Shown here piece after piece: positions 46,311 through 57,300 of a stretch of 64,000 bases of DNA. Source of the DNA: Bettongia penicillata ogilbyi (lineage: Eukaryota > Chordata > Mammalia > Diprotodontia > Potoroidae); assembly GCA_023548195.1 (NCBI GenBank), contig JAJHZJ010000014.1, forward strand, positions 17,929,718-17,993,717. Direction: 5' to 3'. The position numbers and the translations under genes are program-made. Under the pieces are notes generated by a model, which saw only the letters and a list, made by a program, of their open reading frames with translations, was not told the origin of the DNA and made no database searches. Within the stretch, counting starts at the first letter, position 1. Each line of letters opens with the position of its first letter.

Positions 46311-47468
46311 CAACCAAACCCAACTCAACCAAAATTCGGAGGGATGTAGTAAATTGGGAAAGAATTTTTATGGCTAAGCTGAGGGATAAAGGCCTCATTT
46401 CTAGAATATATAGAGAACTGACTCAAATGTATAACTATACAAGTCATTCCCCAATTGATAAATGGTCAAAGGATATAAACTGGAAATTTTCAGAGGAAGA
46501 AATTAAAGATATCTATAATCATATGAAAAAGTGCTCTAAATCACTACTGATTAGAGAGATGCAAATCAAAACAACTCTGAGGTACCACATCACACCTATA
46601 AGATTGGCAAACATGACAGAACAAGAAAATGATAAATGCTGGAGAGGATGTGGGAGAGTTGGAACACTAATTCATTGTTGGTGGAGCTGTGAGCTCATCC
46701 AACCATTCTGGAGAACGGTTTGGAACTATGCCCAAAGGGCTACAAAAATGTACATACCCTTTGACCCAACAATATTGCTAGTAGGACTGTATCCCCAAGA
46801 GATCATAAAAATGGGAAAGGGTCCCACATGTACAAAAATATTTATAGCAGCACCCTTTATAGTTGCCAAAAACTGGAAATCAAGGGGATGCCCATCAACT
46901 GGGGAATGGCTGAATAAATTATGGTATATGAATGTAATGGAATACTATTGTACCATAAGAAATGATGAACAAGAAGACTTCAGGGAGGCCTGGAAGGACT
47001 TATATGATCTGATGCTGAGTGAAAGGAGCAGAACCAGGAGAACTTTGTGCACAGCAATGACCAGTGTGCGAGAGTTTTTTCTGGTAGACCTGGAACTCCG
47101 TAATACCGCAAGAACTTATTTTAAAAAAATCCCAATGGTGGTTTTCTAAGGCAAAATGCCTTCCACACTCAGAGAAAGAAATAGTGAAGTCATTCACAGA
47201 ATGTAGCAGATCATGTTTGTGTGTGTGTGTGTGTGTGTTTGTGCATTATATTATGATTTGTTATATGATTTCTTCCATTTATTTTAGTTCGACTACATAG
47301 CATGACTATAGTGAAAACATACTCAATAGGAAAGTATATGTAGAACCTATACGGAATTGTATGCTGTCTTGGGGAGGGAGGCGGGAAATGGAGAGTAGGT
47401 GTGGGGGGTTAAAATCTTAATTTTATGGTGGTGATTGTAGAACATTAAAAAATAATGATAAAATTAAA
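46311..47468 (+). mobile_element. Young L1, 5'-truncated (innermost level of nest)
   Basis: A 1.16-kb 5'-truncated L1 with ORF2 C-terminus, 3'UTR with G-rich tract and A-rich tail. It is flanked by a perfect 19-bp target-site duplication, AAAAACTAAAAAGGACTCA, at 46292-46310 and 47469-47487. The duplication begins with A-run sequence as expected for the L1 endonuclease TTTT/AA site. The perfect duplication and nearly open ORF2 end make it the youngest layer. Confidence 0.95.
46370..47149 (+). pseudogene. L1 ORF2 C-terminal fragment
   Basis: A 259-codon open piece of ORF2 (the Met at 46370 is internal and not a true start). It shows SRIYRELTQMYNYT, CWRGCGRVGTLIHCWWSCEL (the Cys-rich C-terminal segment), GLYPQEIIKMGKGPTCTKIF, MNVMEYYCTIRNDEQEDF and LMLSERSRTRRTL. 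It lacks the endonuclease and RT domains, so it is a dead 5'-truncated copy. The last 25 codons read past the point where the copy at 32.2 kb changes frame. A TG microsatellite follows in the 3'UTR at 47215-47238. Confidence 0.92.
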
Positions 47469-48892
47469 AAAAACTAAAAAGGACTCAATAAGTTCAAATC
47501 ATTTACTTTGGACATGTGGAAATGTTAGTGGTACTCTTATATGATTGTCATTATTATTTGGATAGTCTGAAAGAAAAGCACAGACTGAGCTAAGGATGAT
47601 GGGGTGATTGTAGAAAAATAAAACTGTGTAGGGAGAGACAAAAAGGGGTAAAATTATGTCATACAAATGAGACATAAAAGAATAGAGTTGATACAGAAGA
47701 AGCTAATAGGGGGAGGTAGGGTGGTGCTGGAACCTTACTCTCATCAAGAATTGGCTGAAGAGGGAGTAACATAAATATCTGAAAGATATAAAAGTCTTCC
47801 AAATTCAGAAAGAAATAAGAAAGCAAGGAGATAGGGTAGGGAGAGAGGATAAGGGAGGGACTCTTAGAGGAGTGATTAGGTTAAGGAATAGGAGGGCAAA
47901 TTAACAGGTAAAAGTAAAGCTGAGGAGGAAGGAGGGAGAGGGTAAATAAATGAGAAGGATAGTAAGGAAGAAAATTTACAAGTAATTAATTGAAACTTGG
48001 AATGTAAATGGAAAAAAATTTACCCATGAAATGTAAACAACAGACTAAAAATCTGGATTCAACAATATATTGCTTTCAGGAAACATTATAAAAATGAGAG
48101 ATACAAAGAAAAACAAAATAAAGGGCAGTAGTAAAATTTAGTATGTAAAAAAAGCATAGATAGTAATCATGATCTCAAAGTTAAAATAGATTTAATCTAA
48201 AGTGAAAAACCAGAGAAACTACACGGTGTCACCAATACTATTCAATACTGTTTTAGACCATTTAGAATACCACCTAGACAGTATAACATGCCTCAGCATT
48301 TACCTGCCAAAACAGACACAGGAACTATATGAACATAAATATAAAACATTTTTATACAAATAAACTCAGATCTAAATAACTGAAGTAGTATTAATTGTTC
48401 ATGGGTAGATAAAACCAATATAATTTTGTAAATGACAATTTTAAATTACAATTATCTAATTAAACTACTTAATCAATTCCATCCCAATTAAATTACTAAA
48501 AAATATTTTACTGAGTTAGAGAAAATTATAAAGTTTATTTGGAAGAACAAAAGATCAGGAACTTGAAAGAAACCAAGGGAAAAAGATGTAAAGATAGTAG
48601 ATTTAACAGAATTAGAGAAACTATATTATAAGGTGAGAGCATTGTTGAAGTATAATAAGGATAATTTCAATTATTTTAAAGTTTTCTTCTATAAATAAAA
48701 TTCTATAAAAAAGAATAGAAGGAATGCAGAACATTGGGGGAAAACTTTCACACACAATCTCTAAATGTGACTGGGTTGGAATACTGCTGTGATATAGGAA
48801 ATGATGAGCTGGTTGATTTAGAAAAACATGGAATGACTTGGACTTATAAAGGAAGAATCTTTAAGAGAAATAGATGATAGGAGGAAATAAGT

Positions 48893-48962
48893 ATAGTATA
48901 TATATATATATATATATATATATGACTGTGTATACATATATATACACACACACACACAGACA
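48893..48962. repeat. (TA)n/(AC)n microsatellite
   Basis: Pure TA run then TATACACAC units in the 3' part of the middle-level L1. Frames through it (48844-49127, minus) are repeat translations. Confidence 0.9.
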
Positions 48963-49325
48963 CATATGTGTTATAAATGTATATATACCTATGCATCCTA
49001 TGTGTGGATATATACACATATATGTATGAATGTGTGTGTATCCACACTTGCAGTTTTCTTTAGGGTGGTGAGAGAAGGGGAAAAAAATTAAGCAAAAAGT
49101 ACACAATAGAGAATGGAAGAAAACCAATGAGGAAGCAAAGAAAAGCTGGGCAGCAATGTGCAGTATTTATTATGGTTTTCTTGAAATGGAAATTTGCTGT
49201 TTTCTACTGAATCCTCTCTTATGATTTACTGTGTACATGGCAATGTTTTTTTTTTCTTTTCTCATTTTGTATTTAAGTTTAAAATAAAAAAAAAAAAACT
49301 ACCAAAAATGTAAACAAGAAAAAAA

Positions 49326-50290
49326 GCATTGAGTATGATCCTACTGGGAAACAAATAGATTTTTAATGGAATAGAGAACTTCCAAGTATCTCTGATGAAA
49401 AGACTAGAGCTCAGCAGAAATTCTGAAATTAGAGTATAAGAGACAAAGGAAACCTAGATTGATAAATATACCTGAACAATTGGAAGGGGCTATACAATGA
49501 TGAATTGCTTACATTATAGGAGAAAAGAAATAAGTCTTAGAATGCTAATGTCTTCAAAGATCACAGAGAGAGTGAAAAGACAAAGACAAAGAGCCTTGAA
49601 GTAGTTTTGTTCTCTTTTGATAATATTAAGAGAAGAAAGAAAATGGCTGGGGAAAAGAAGATAATAGGAAAGAAAGGAGGACAAAGGGCACAAAACCTAT
49701 TGTTTTTAAAATCAGGACATATGAGTACATGCAAACATGGATGGAGAAGATAACCCTTCTATCTAGATTGGATGGAGGTAGGGTGAACACTATAGAGTTT
49801 GATATCCAAAATGGATTTACCTCAAACGGGAAATAGGCAGAGAAATGGAGAATGAAATTTAAGAGGGAAAGATAATTCAGGGAGGGAATAATTATAAACA
49901 AAGCAAACTTCAACTTTGGAAAATTGATCACAAAGTGGGAATTAAAAGAAAAGAAGGAAAATGGGGAGAAAGCCAGTAATCATGGACTGGGCATGAGAAA
50001 TACTGGAATAGAAGAATGTTGTTTGAATTATGATGATCACTAATGTTGATTACACCCTGTTTTATTATCATCTTTCTTGTAAAGTAGGGAGTGAGGGAAA
50101 ACAACAGGAGAAGTATAAAGATAAATACACCATTAACTATCATAACATGACTTTAAGTGGAATGAATTCAGTCATAAAAAATAGATTACAAACAAGAACA
50201 TGTTGTTTACAAGCAAAATACTTTAAACAAAAATGCAAAGAGCAAAATTTACTATTCTTCATTCTTGGTTACAATACTGACTCTCCATGG
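49326..50290 (+). mobile_element. Old L1 (right half, outermost level): ORF1 end and ORF2 start
   Basis: Starts in ORF1 exactly where 44031-44635 leaves off (LSMILLG after A-LS), continues with FQVSLMKRLEL, the inter-ORF region, and the beginning of ORF2 at about 50150: MTLSGMNSVIKNR and CCLQAKYFKQK correspond to the L1 endonuclease start (LNVNGMNSPIKR; CCLQETHLK). It ends near 50290 before the purine tract. The catalytic E of QETH is lost (QAKY). Confidence 0.7.
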
Positions 50291-50386
50291 CATAGAGGGC
50301 TTTTTATTGTGGAAGCTTACTCTACTTCTCCAGCCACCCACCATGACTTCTTACTTTGTAAGTACAGTCAGTTTTGCAATAAGAAC

Positions 50387-50574
50387 AAGAGGGGAGAGGG
50401 GAGAGGGGAGAGGGGAGAAGAAGAAGAAGAGGGAGAGGGAGAGGGAGAGGGAGAGAAGAAGAAGAAGAGGGAGAGGGAGAGGGAGGGGAGAGGGAGGGGG
50501 AGAGGGAGAGGGAGAGGGAGAGGGAGGGGGAGAGGGAGAGGGAGAGGGAGAGGGAGAGGGAGAGGGAGAGAGAA
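50387..50574 (+). repeat. 188-nt uninterrupted purine tract, (GGGGAGA)/(AAG)/(GGGAGA)n
   Basis: No pyrimidine between 50387 and 50574. The units GGGGAGA, GAAGAA and GAGGGA alternate, with several G3-G5 runs. It could form triplex (H-DNA) or G-quadruplex. Frames through it in all readings are artefacts. Confidence 0.97.
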
Positions 50575-50579
50575 TTTAA

Positions 50580-51190
50580 TAAAAATAGTAGCACAGTTAC
50601 ATGTTAAGGCAAATAAACCCACACATAAATATTACAATAAATGGAGCATCCTCAGCCTCTGACTGCTGCTCAGTTTGTGTTCAAATTCCCTTGGGACTGG
50701 CACTGGCAAGGTCTTTCACAAATTGGGCAGGCTGCAATTGTATGCCTCTAACCCTGGCAGAAGGCAGCAGAAGTTGGTACAGACCCTATGGCTCTTTGCC
50801 TTAACAAAGAGGAAGTCTGCTTGTGGAAGTTGGCAACTTCTGAATTGTTGTGAAGTAGTTTTCTGCATGTTCGCTATTTCTTGTGGAAGAAATCTCACAT
50901 AAGCAAACTCAAAATTCATTATGCTAAAAATATTCCCTAATGTATCAATTGTGTTGGAACAAATTTGTGTTTTCAAAATAAATTATATTTATATAATATA
51001 TAATAAAATAAATAATATAATAAAATAAAAAATTATAGAAGAACTGATAATATCTGCTTCCTTCCCATCTGACTGTCTGCTTCCTACCTCCATTTTAAGA
51101 AAAAGGCCCAAGTCAATGATATCTTCATTCCTTTCCTGTGACTTTCCATAGGACTTTTTCCACCATGCCCCTGAGATAGGAATTTCTACA
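50580..51190 (+). other. Unidentified; moderate-GC block ending in A/T-rich tail
   Basis: 50640-50960 has a coding-like composition and is followed by AATAAA at about 50977 and an A/T-rich tail, which would fit a processed pseudogene on the plus strand. I could not match the translation to any gene, and there are stops in every long reading. 51030-51180 is CT-rich without identity. Confidence 0.35.
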
Positions 51191-51191
51191 A

Positions 51192-51193
<2 letters not shown>

Positions 51194-51243
<50 letters not shown>
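51194..51243. repeat. (AC)n microsatellite
   Basis: Twenty-five AC units without interruption. Confidence 0.98.
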
Positions 51244-51245
<2 letters not shown>

Positions 51246-51352
51246 TTACAAAGTAAGCTCCTTGAGGACAGGGACTATCTTTCTGCTTGTATTTGAATTC
51301 TCTATGCTTAGCACAGTAAGCCCTTCACAAATCCTTGTTGTTGACTTAAGGT
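51246..51352 (+). mobile_element. LINE-2/MIR-type 3' end
   Basis: GTAAGCTCCTTGAGGACAGG-GACTATCTTTCTGC, TAGCACAGTAAG and a CTTGTTG word in the L2 3'-end order. Confidence 0.75.
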
Positions 51353-51359
51353 AAGGTAA

Positions 51360-53940
51360 ACAAAACAAAAACAAAGCAGTAAACATGATGTCAGACAAAA
51401 CAAATAGAAACAGTTAAAAGAGATTAATAGAAAAATGTCATTGTGGCACCATGTAAATGAAATAATACCAATACTTAATATAGGTTCATTGAATGTGATA
51501 AAAATCTAAGTATGTGAAGGACTGAAATCAAATTACACACCCAGCTATAGACCCCCCAAAATTTAAACAGTTGGTGACCTCAGTGTGCCACATTCTACTA
51601 CATACTACATAAATACTATGTAACTACATACTACAAATCTATCAAAAGATAACTAATAAAGAACCACTTGAGTAGAATATTTTAAATGATAGAGTAGATT
51701 TCTGCTGATTAATGAATTGGAATAGAAAGATGTATGTGCATGCATGTATATGCAGAAACATATATATACATACATTTATGTATACTCACACTGATGACAT
51801 CTCAGTAATGTATTCAATTATTTTAAAGAAGGGATTCAAATTTAAATGGAGACTAAATATATTATTTCTAAAGAGTCAGTAGGTCAAAGAACAAATCATA
51901 GACACAATAAATCAGATGATTAAAGAAAATGACTGCAATGAGACCACATACTAAAAGGAATGAATACACGTTTGTCCGTTGCAGAAGAAGACCACGCCAT
52001 CAGAGAAGTGATGACATGACTTGCACTTGACTTTGTTTTGAGTGAGGAAGGGCTGTGCAGGTCACCAGCCTCACTTCTCCTCCAGAGCCATCTTAATCCA
52101 GTCACCTGATATTCATCAGGATAGATCTTGGGGCTTTTAGGCTTAGGTCTTTGCAGGTACTCACTTAGGGTGAGGCAACACCCATTCACTGAATAGGCCT
52201 GTTTAAGAAGTAGCCAGGGCATGGCCCCTTTAATAAGGTCAAGAAAACAAAGACATCAGGTATTAGGACGTGAAAAATTCACAAACACATGCAGAAAAGC
52301 AGAAGTATTAAATAGAATTCACTAACCACAACGCAATTTAAAAATATTTAATAAAGGGCATTGGAAAAAGAGATTCAAAAGTAAATGGAGATAAATAAGG
52401 TGCTGTAATAAAATGGTTGATCAAAGAACAAATTGTAGAAACAACAGATCATTTCATCAAAGAAAATGACTATAATAAGAGACAACATACCAAAATTTCA
52501 GGGTTTCAGCAAAAGCAATTCTGAGGCAAAGAATAAATCTTTAACATGTTTCATCAACAAAAGAGAGAAAACAGATAAATGAATAAGGCATTCAATTAAA
52601 AAAACTGGAAAAACAATAAAAATTTAAATAAAAAAATCAAACTAAATATCAAAATAGAAAATTTGAAAATCAAAGAGTCAGAATTGAAAGGAAATATCCT
52701 CATTCAATTAATAAAAGCAGGATTTGATTCTTAAAAATTAATAAAATAAATTTATTAGTCTGATTTTTAAAAAATAGGAAAAGCATATGGAAAATTAAAA
52801 AGAAATCACAAATTAGAGGAATTAAAAGAAATTTCATAAATATTTTGCCTAACTATATGCCAATGAATCTGATAACTTAAGTGAAATGGTTAATAATTTA
52901 CAAAATATAAAATACCCATAATATTAACAGGACAAAACAGAGAAGTTAAAAAACCCAATATCAGAAAAAGAAATTGAACAAGTCAAAGAAAAAAAACCCA
53001 GAATCTGATGGATTTAGAAGTGAATTGTGTTCAAACATTCAAAGAAAAATTCTAATATTACATATACTTCTTGAAAAAACAGGAAAAAAGGGCAATCTAC
53101 TAAATTTCTACTGTGATCAAAGCAGAGAGAAAAAATAGTATCACTAGTGAATGACATTAAAATATTGAATAAAACTAGCAAAGACACTATAACATATTAA
53201 ACAAATTTTACATTATAACTAGACTGGAGGCATGTCAAGAATGTATGGCTGGTTCAATATTAGGAAAACAATAAACTTTACAAATCATATTAATAAAAAT
53301 ACAATAAAAGTCATGTGATCATATCAATAAATAAAAAAATGGCAAAATATAGCATCTATTTATGCAATTAAAAAAACAAAGTAATGAATGGACTTTTTAC
53401 TAATATGATAAATAGCATCTAAGATAGCTTTATCTGTAATGGAGAAATGCTAGAGGTTTTTTCAATTAAATCAGAGGTAAAGCAAGGATGTACATTATTG
53501 TGAGTATAATTTGATAAGTGTTAGAAATGTTAGCTGTAGCAGTGAGACACAAATACGAAATTGATGGAACAAACAAAAACAAAAGGAAAACAAATTAACA
53601 CTTTTACAGAAAATATGATGGCCAATCCCACATAAATCATAAGTATTTCTGTATATTTCCAGTAAAACTAAGAAGGAAGGAAGAGACTAAAACCAAGGGA
53701 ATACCATCCGTTTGGACTATTGTTGAACAAACTATTATATCTGATTGAAATGGAATATTACTTCAACAAAAGAAATGAGAAAGGGATGGATTCAGAGAAA
53801 CCCTTGAAAACTTGTATAAATTGATGTCAAGTGAAGTAAACAGAACCAGTACAATTTATACTATTATGAAAATAACTTTGAAAGATGAGAATTGATTAAT
53901 GTAATGTAATGCTTTATATAATGAACGTCTTCATTTCCCC
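51360..53940 (+). mobile_element. Old L1, ORF2 relic
   Basis: Plus-strand, very A-rich. Recognisable ORF2 parts: post-endonuclease segments 51840-51960 and 52360-52560, the finger/palm region 53090-53340, an RT phrase at about 53470-53500 (GTAAAGCAAGGATGT, codons VKQGC), and the C-terminus at 53730-53850 (EYYFNKRNE...LMSSEVNRTS). Full of stops. A partial duplication and a SINE insertion sit at 51.8-52.5 kb. The element boundary on the left is approximate. Confidence 0.7.
51970..52230 (-). mobile_element. Marsupial SINE with GACAAAC-type 3' end
   Basis: On the minus strand: AGTGAGGCTGGTGACCTGCA, CCTTCCTCACTCAAAACAAA, GCAAGTCATGTCATCACTTC, GATGGCGTGGTCTTCTTC, ending in ACGGACAAACG. This is the 3' half of a SINE that is very frequent in marsupial genomes (recognised from memory of that family, name not certain). 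It retains several CpGs. Confidence 0.75.
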
Positions 53941-54324
53941 AAATACTTAATTTCTTACCAATCACCATTACACCTAGTATGTAATCGAAGACCTGAAGGA
54001 ATTCTCTGGGACCCCACTGTCTCAATTAGTGGTTGCTTCGGTTGTCCACTACATTTTGGACAAGGTTCCAGTCATCCTTCACTTCATTTACCCAACTTAT
54101 CCGTTTCTCATGAGTTACCTTGGTACTTGGCAAGAACTTGTGTAATTCACCACTTAACTTGACTTCCCAATTCTAGGACCACAGTCAAATTAACTCTGCC
54201 ACTATTCCTAAGGATGGTATGTCAATATACACTCTTTTAGCTTCCCTCTTTTTACCACTTTAGTAACTTTAGTGACTAAAATATTCTGCGTTGGCCACTA
54301 GTCCTCTAGATGTGTTTTTTCTAC
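53941..54324. other. Unidentified single-copy-like stretch
   Basis: No frame or repeat recognised; moderate GC with CT-rich words. Confidence 0.5.
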
Positions 54325-54412
54325 TTTTAGAATATAAGCTCCTCGAATAAAGGAATTGTCTTTGTTTTTGTATTTGTATAACAAGCACTTGAATAAAGAC
54401 TTAATTTTTTTT
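54325..54412 (+). mobile_element. LINE-2-type 3' end
   Basis: TTAGAATATAAGCTCC, GGAATTGTCTTTG, TTTTTGTATTTGTA and CACTTGAATAAAGACTTAAT follow the L2 3'-end order. The frame at 54356-54589 starts inside it. Confidence 0.6.
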
Positions 54413-55780
54413 TTTAATTCAGTCTTGACCAACCATTACTTCCAAAGATCAATAATGAAGTATGCTTTTCACCTATTGAGAGGCGACTTACACTTTCAGA
54501 TATGGCCGATGTATGGATTTCATGTTAATTTGTCCCAAGGGAGAGTTGTTACTAAAAACAACAACAACAAGTTTTGTGGAGGGAATTGATGTGGGAGAGG
54601 GAGTTATGATGACAATAAAAAGAAGAAAAGCAGGGCAAGCATGTTATTGAAGCATTTTTTAATAATGCACAGAAGAGAAGGGAATTTTAAGGAGACAGAG
54701 GAGCAGGACAGCTTTGAAATTAGTGTATTTAATTTATTATATACTTTTTAAAAGCTGATGAGATTCATGCTTTCATATTTAATAAGTTTCTTTCTTTGTA
54801 TATGGAAATATCTGCTATGTTCAAAATTACAAAACAAATTAAAGAGAAAAAAATACCTAAGTTATTTCTAGTATGCTTAGATGACTGTTACACTGATTAA
54901 ATGAACTAGGCTAATAGATACTAAATATATATTGGTCTGATGACCCCTAAAATTACGAAAGTGCTTTTTTAAAAATTGCTTCAATGTTATGTGCAATTTG
55001 ACCAGAATAAGAGGGTTTCTCTCTTGCTGCAAAAGCCCATATATTGAATGCCAATATTCTCCCAGTGTTATGTGGTTATGAAAGAGGACACACCACTATC
55101 TCAGAAGAGCTATTACAAATGAATACAAAGGACAGTAAGAATGCATGGTTCATGTAAGCAGGCTCCAGCATGTTACCAACAACGACTTATGCAAAAGAAG
55201 TGATATATAGAATATTATCAAGGACAAGTGACACCAGAATAGGAAGTGTAAGGGCTAGTCATGTATCCTGAATGAAAGACAAAAGATAAACATACTGAAT
55301 AGAATAAGGGTATCCTTCATAAACTGGAAGGCCTCCAGTTTGTTGAACAGTTTCTTTATGGAAGATTTATGGAAAAAAACATGGACACAACTTCACATTA
55401 TACAAGGATGCGGAGGGCCTTGCAGCTTGTGCCAGTGAGGGAAATATCCCCTAATGGGATAGTGTGGATCTAAAAAAGTACCAAAAATAATTAGATGCTC
55501 TCAGCAGGTATTTTGAAAGCTGCATTAATCCAATGTACAAAGGAATAATTTTAAGCAATATCACGATGGCCTCCTAAAACAAAGCTGAGGGGAGAACCAG
55601 AGCTTTAAGGAGCTAATGCTAAATCTGATTGAAAATACTCAATGACCATCTTCCCTCACAATGCCTAAGAAATAGTAGCTAAAAAAATCAAAGCTTGAAA
55701 AAAGTGTTACCAGTGTCATCAGTTGAATGGTTCTTCCTGGCTTCGTCTTGTGGGGCTGGGTCTGAAATTGACTTTCCTGG
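54413..55780. other. No gene or named element
   Basis: AT-rich and unique-looking. Contains GACATTAT-type words but nothing that supports a feature. Confidence 0.45.
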
Positions 55781-55877
55781 AAGTTTGAGGTTTGAGAGGT
55801 GTAGCAGTCCCACCCTGTCGCTATTTTAAGGATGATGAAATATTTGTGAAATGTTCCTTACTGTATTTCCTTTTCCC

Positions 55878-55882
<5 letters not shown>

Positions 55883-55923
<41 letters not shown>
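55883..55923. repeat. (TG)n microsatellite
   Basis: Twenty TG units just upstream of the GC-richer block at 55.93 kb. Confidence 0.97.
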
Positions 55924-55924
<1 letters not shown>

Positions 55925-55929
55925 TGCTA

Positions 55930-56580
55930 GTGCTTGAAATTAATCAATGGCCCCTTCTCCCAAGGAGATTCCTCTTGGAGAGAGATGGAACCGGACACTC
56001 ACTCTCCCAACCCACCCCCCGCAGTCCTGCCACCCCCGCCCCCAAGATCCCAGGACAAAGCCTGACTCCAGGGGAAGCTGCCTCTTGCCAGTCAGCTGCT
56101 GTTTGAACCCAGGCCTGACCGCAAAATGAAAAGTGGGTCCGAGGGAAGCGATAAACACTGTGCAATGAGCCTTTTGAAGGCAGCTGATGCCTCATTTGGG
56201 GTGACATGTTGTGGCTGATGAGTGTGGATGATGTGGGGTTTCCGATAAGTGCCTCATCAGTATCCTCATCATGATCGTGTTGCTCAGCCTCGGCGTGTGC
56301 CCTGACTTGATTGTAATTGCCCGAATCTGCTCCCGCTGCTTCGGAGCGCGCGGTAATATGCAATAAAACAGCACGAAGTGAATGTTAACCATCTGAGCTC
56401 TGACACTGCTGCAGTTCAAGATCTCCATTAAGTACAAAGGGGGGAGGGGGGCAACCCTAAAGAAAAGAAGGCACGGGAAAATTCCTAGGGTCTGCTTAAA
56501 AAAACCCGGCAAAACAAAAACAAAACACCACCACCAAAATCTCTTTAGCCTTATTGGGTCGTCACATGCCAACAGACTAA
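55930..56580. promoter_or_regulatory. Candidate conserved regulatory element (CpG-bearing island)
   Basis: The composition differs from all surroundings: GC-richer, no repeat identity, and about twenty CpGs in 650 bases while flanking kilobases are nearly CpG-free. The core at about 56190-56400 contains CCGATAAGTG (GATA-type), GATTGTAATTGCC (homeodomain TAATTG-type), GGAGCGCGCGGTAATATGCA and ATGCAATAAAAC (octamer/CDX-like) with almost no low-complexity sequence. The minus-strand frames of 139 and 126 codons here have no domain or codon bias I trust. The reading as a conserved enhancer is inference from composition and motifs only. Confidence 0.45.
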
Positions 56581-56613
56581 CAGGTAGTTTTTTTTTTTCT
56601 TAATTCTTTACAG

Positions 56614-56704
56614 ACCAGGTGTCCCCGCTTTTGCTCATTAGCTCTAATAATGCTTACTGACATTCCCCTTTCCCAGGTGTGGATCAGGGTCAATTTTCTG
56701 TAAG
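56614..56704 (+). other. Candidate exon (splice-site pair)
   Basis: The acceptor is a long T-run, then TTAATTCTTTACAG, at 56590-56613. The donor is AAG|GTAAGA with GT at 56705-56706, a full consensus match. A second acceptor, CATTCCCCTTTCCCAG, ends at 56676 and would give a 28-nt exon. One plus frame is open for 29 codons, then TAA. More like a non-coding or lncRNA exon, or chance. Confidence 0.3.
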
Positions 56705-57119
56705 GTAAGAGGAAGTCCTGAACCATTCGTTCCCCATTCTATGAAGAAGTAATGTATTTTCACATTCTAATGTTTACGTTTTTCATATGTTTTTCCTAAT
56801 AAACCTAATAAAATGAAGCGATGCTTCATCAGAGAATTCAATTTGTACCAGCTATGTTTTCAGCCACATTGTAGACGCTTTCTTTCCTCATTAGTATATA
56901 TCACACCTGTCAGGGAAAGTCACCATTTTAGGGCAAGGCCTGAGAAAGGGTGATAGTGCAAGTATAGAATTAATATAATATTTTGCTAAGTGAGACTGGA
57001 CAGGTGGAATAGTTAATTTTCAGATTATAGAGACATCAGGTGCAATTGAAAGTATCAGAGGTTTGTTTATTTTATCATAGAAAAGCCTTGGTGAGATGCA
57101 TTTCATGATAATACAAATA

Positions 57120-57300
57120 ATGTTTGTGTAGAACACTACCATTTATAAAGTTCTTTCAGGTCTGTTATCTCATGTTCCTGATACCAGCTACATGAGATAA
57201 GGCAAAACATTATTACCTCCATTTTACAGATGAAGAAACTAACTCCGAAGAAATAAATAATTTGCTCAAAGTCACTGAGCTATTAAATAATGAATTATCT
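57120..57300 (-). mobile_element. MIR-type SINE fragment
   Basis: AAAGTTCTTTCAGGTCTGTT-ATCTCATG, ATTATTACCTCCATTTTACA-GATGAAGAAACT and TTGCTCAAAGTCACTGAGCT follow the reverse complement of MIR. Confidence 0.75.

Larger units (their letters stand above)
44636..49325 (+). mobile_element. Old L1 (middle level of nest), ORF1 plus deleted ORF2
   Basis: 5'UTR at 44636-45330 (GAGCAGGTCATTAAACTTTC and CAGCTCTCCAAATTTCCTCC are marsupial L1 5'UTR words). A degenerate ORF1 follows at about 45380-46290 (EELKKDLKNQIKE coiled-coil words). After the inserted L1 come linker and ORF2 pieces: endonuclease-like 48030-48190, RT/thumb-like 48230-48600 (ATAATTTTGTAAATGACAAT region; TTTATTTGGAAGAACAAAAG), a C-terminal MEYYCDIGNDEL phrase near 48775, and a 3' end with an AATAAA-A run at about 49287-49301. 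ORF2 is about 1.3 kb instead of almost 4 kb, so large deletions have occurred. Nothing is translatable. Confidence 0.65.

Noticed and set aside
50030..50662. 210-codon plus frame with a Gly-Arg-Glu repeat end
   Set aside because: The first part is L1 endonuclease debris and the rest is translation of the purine microsatellite.
50640..50980. Processed pseudogene with AATAAA signal
   Set aside because: No translation could be matched to a gene; kept only as an unidentified block.
55944..56363. 139-codon minus-strand open frame, with a 126-codon neighbour (56192-56572)
   Set aside because: No domain, no start context and no codon pattern; it overlaps a GC-richer, CpG-bearing block where long frames arise by chance, and better explained as regulatory sequence.
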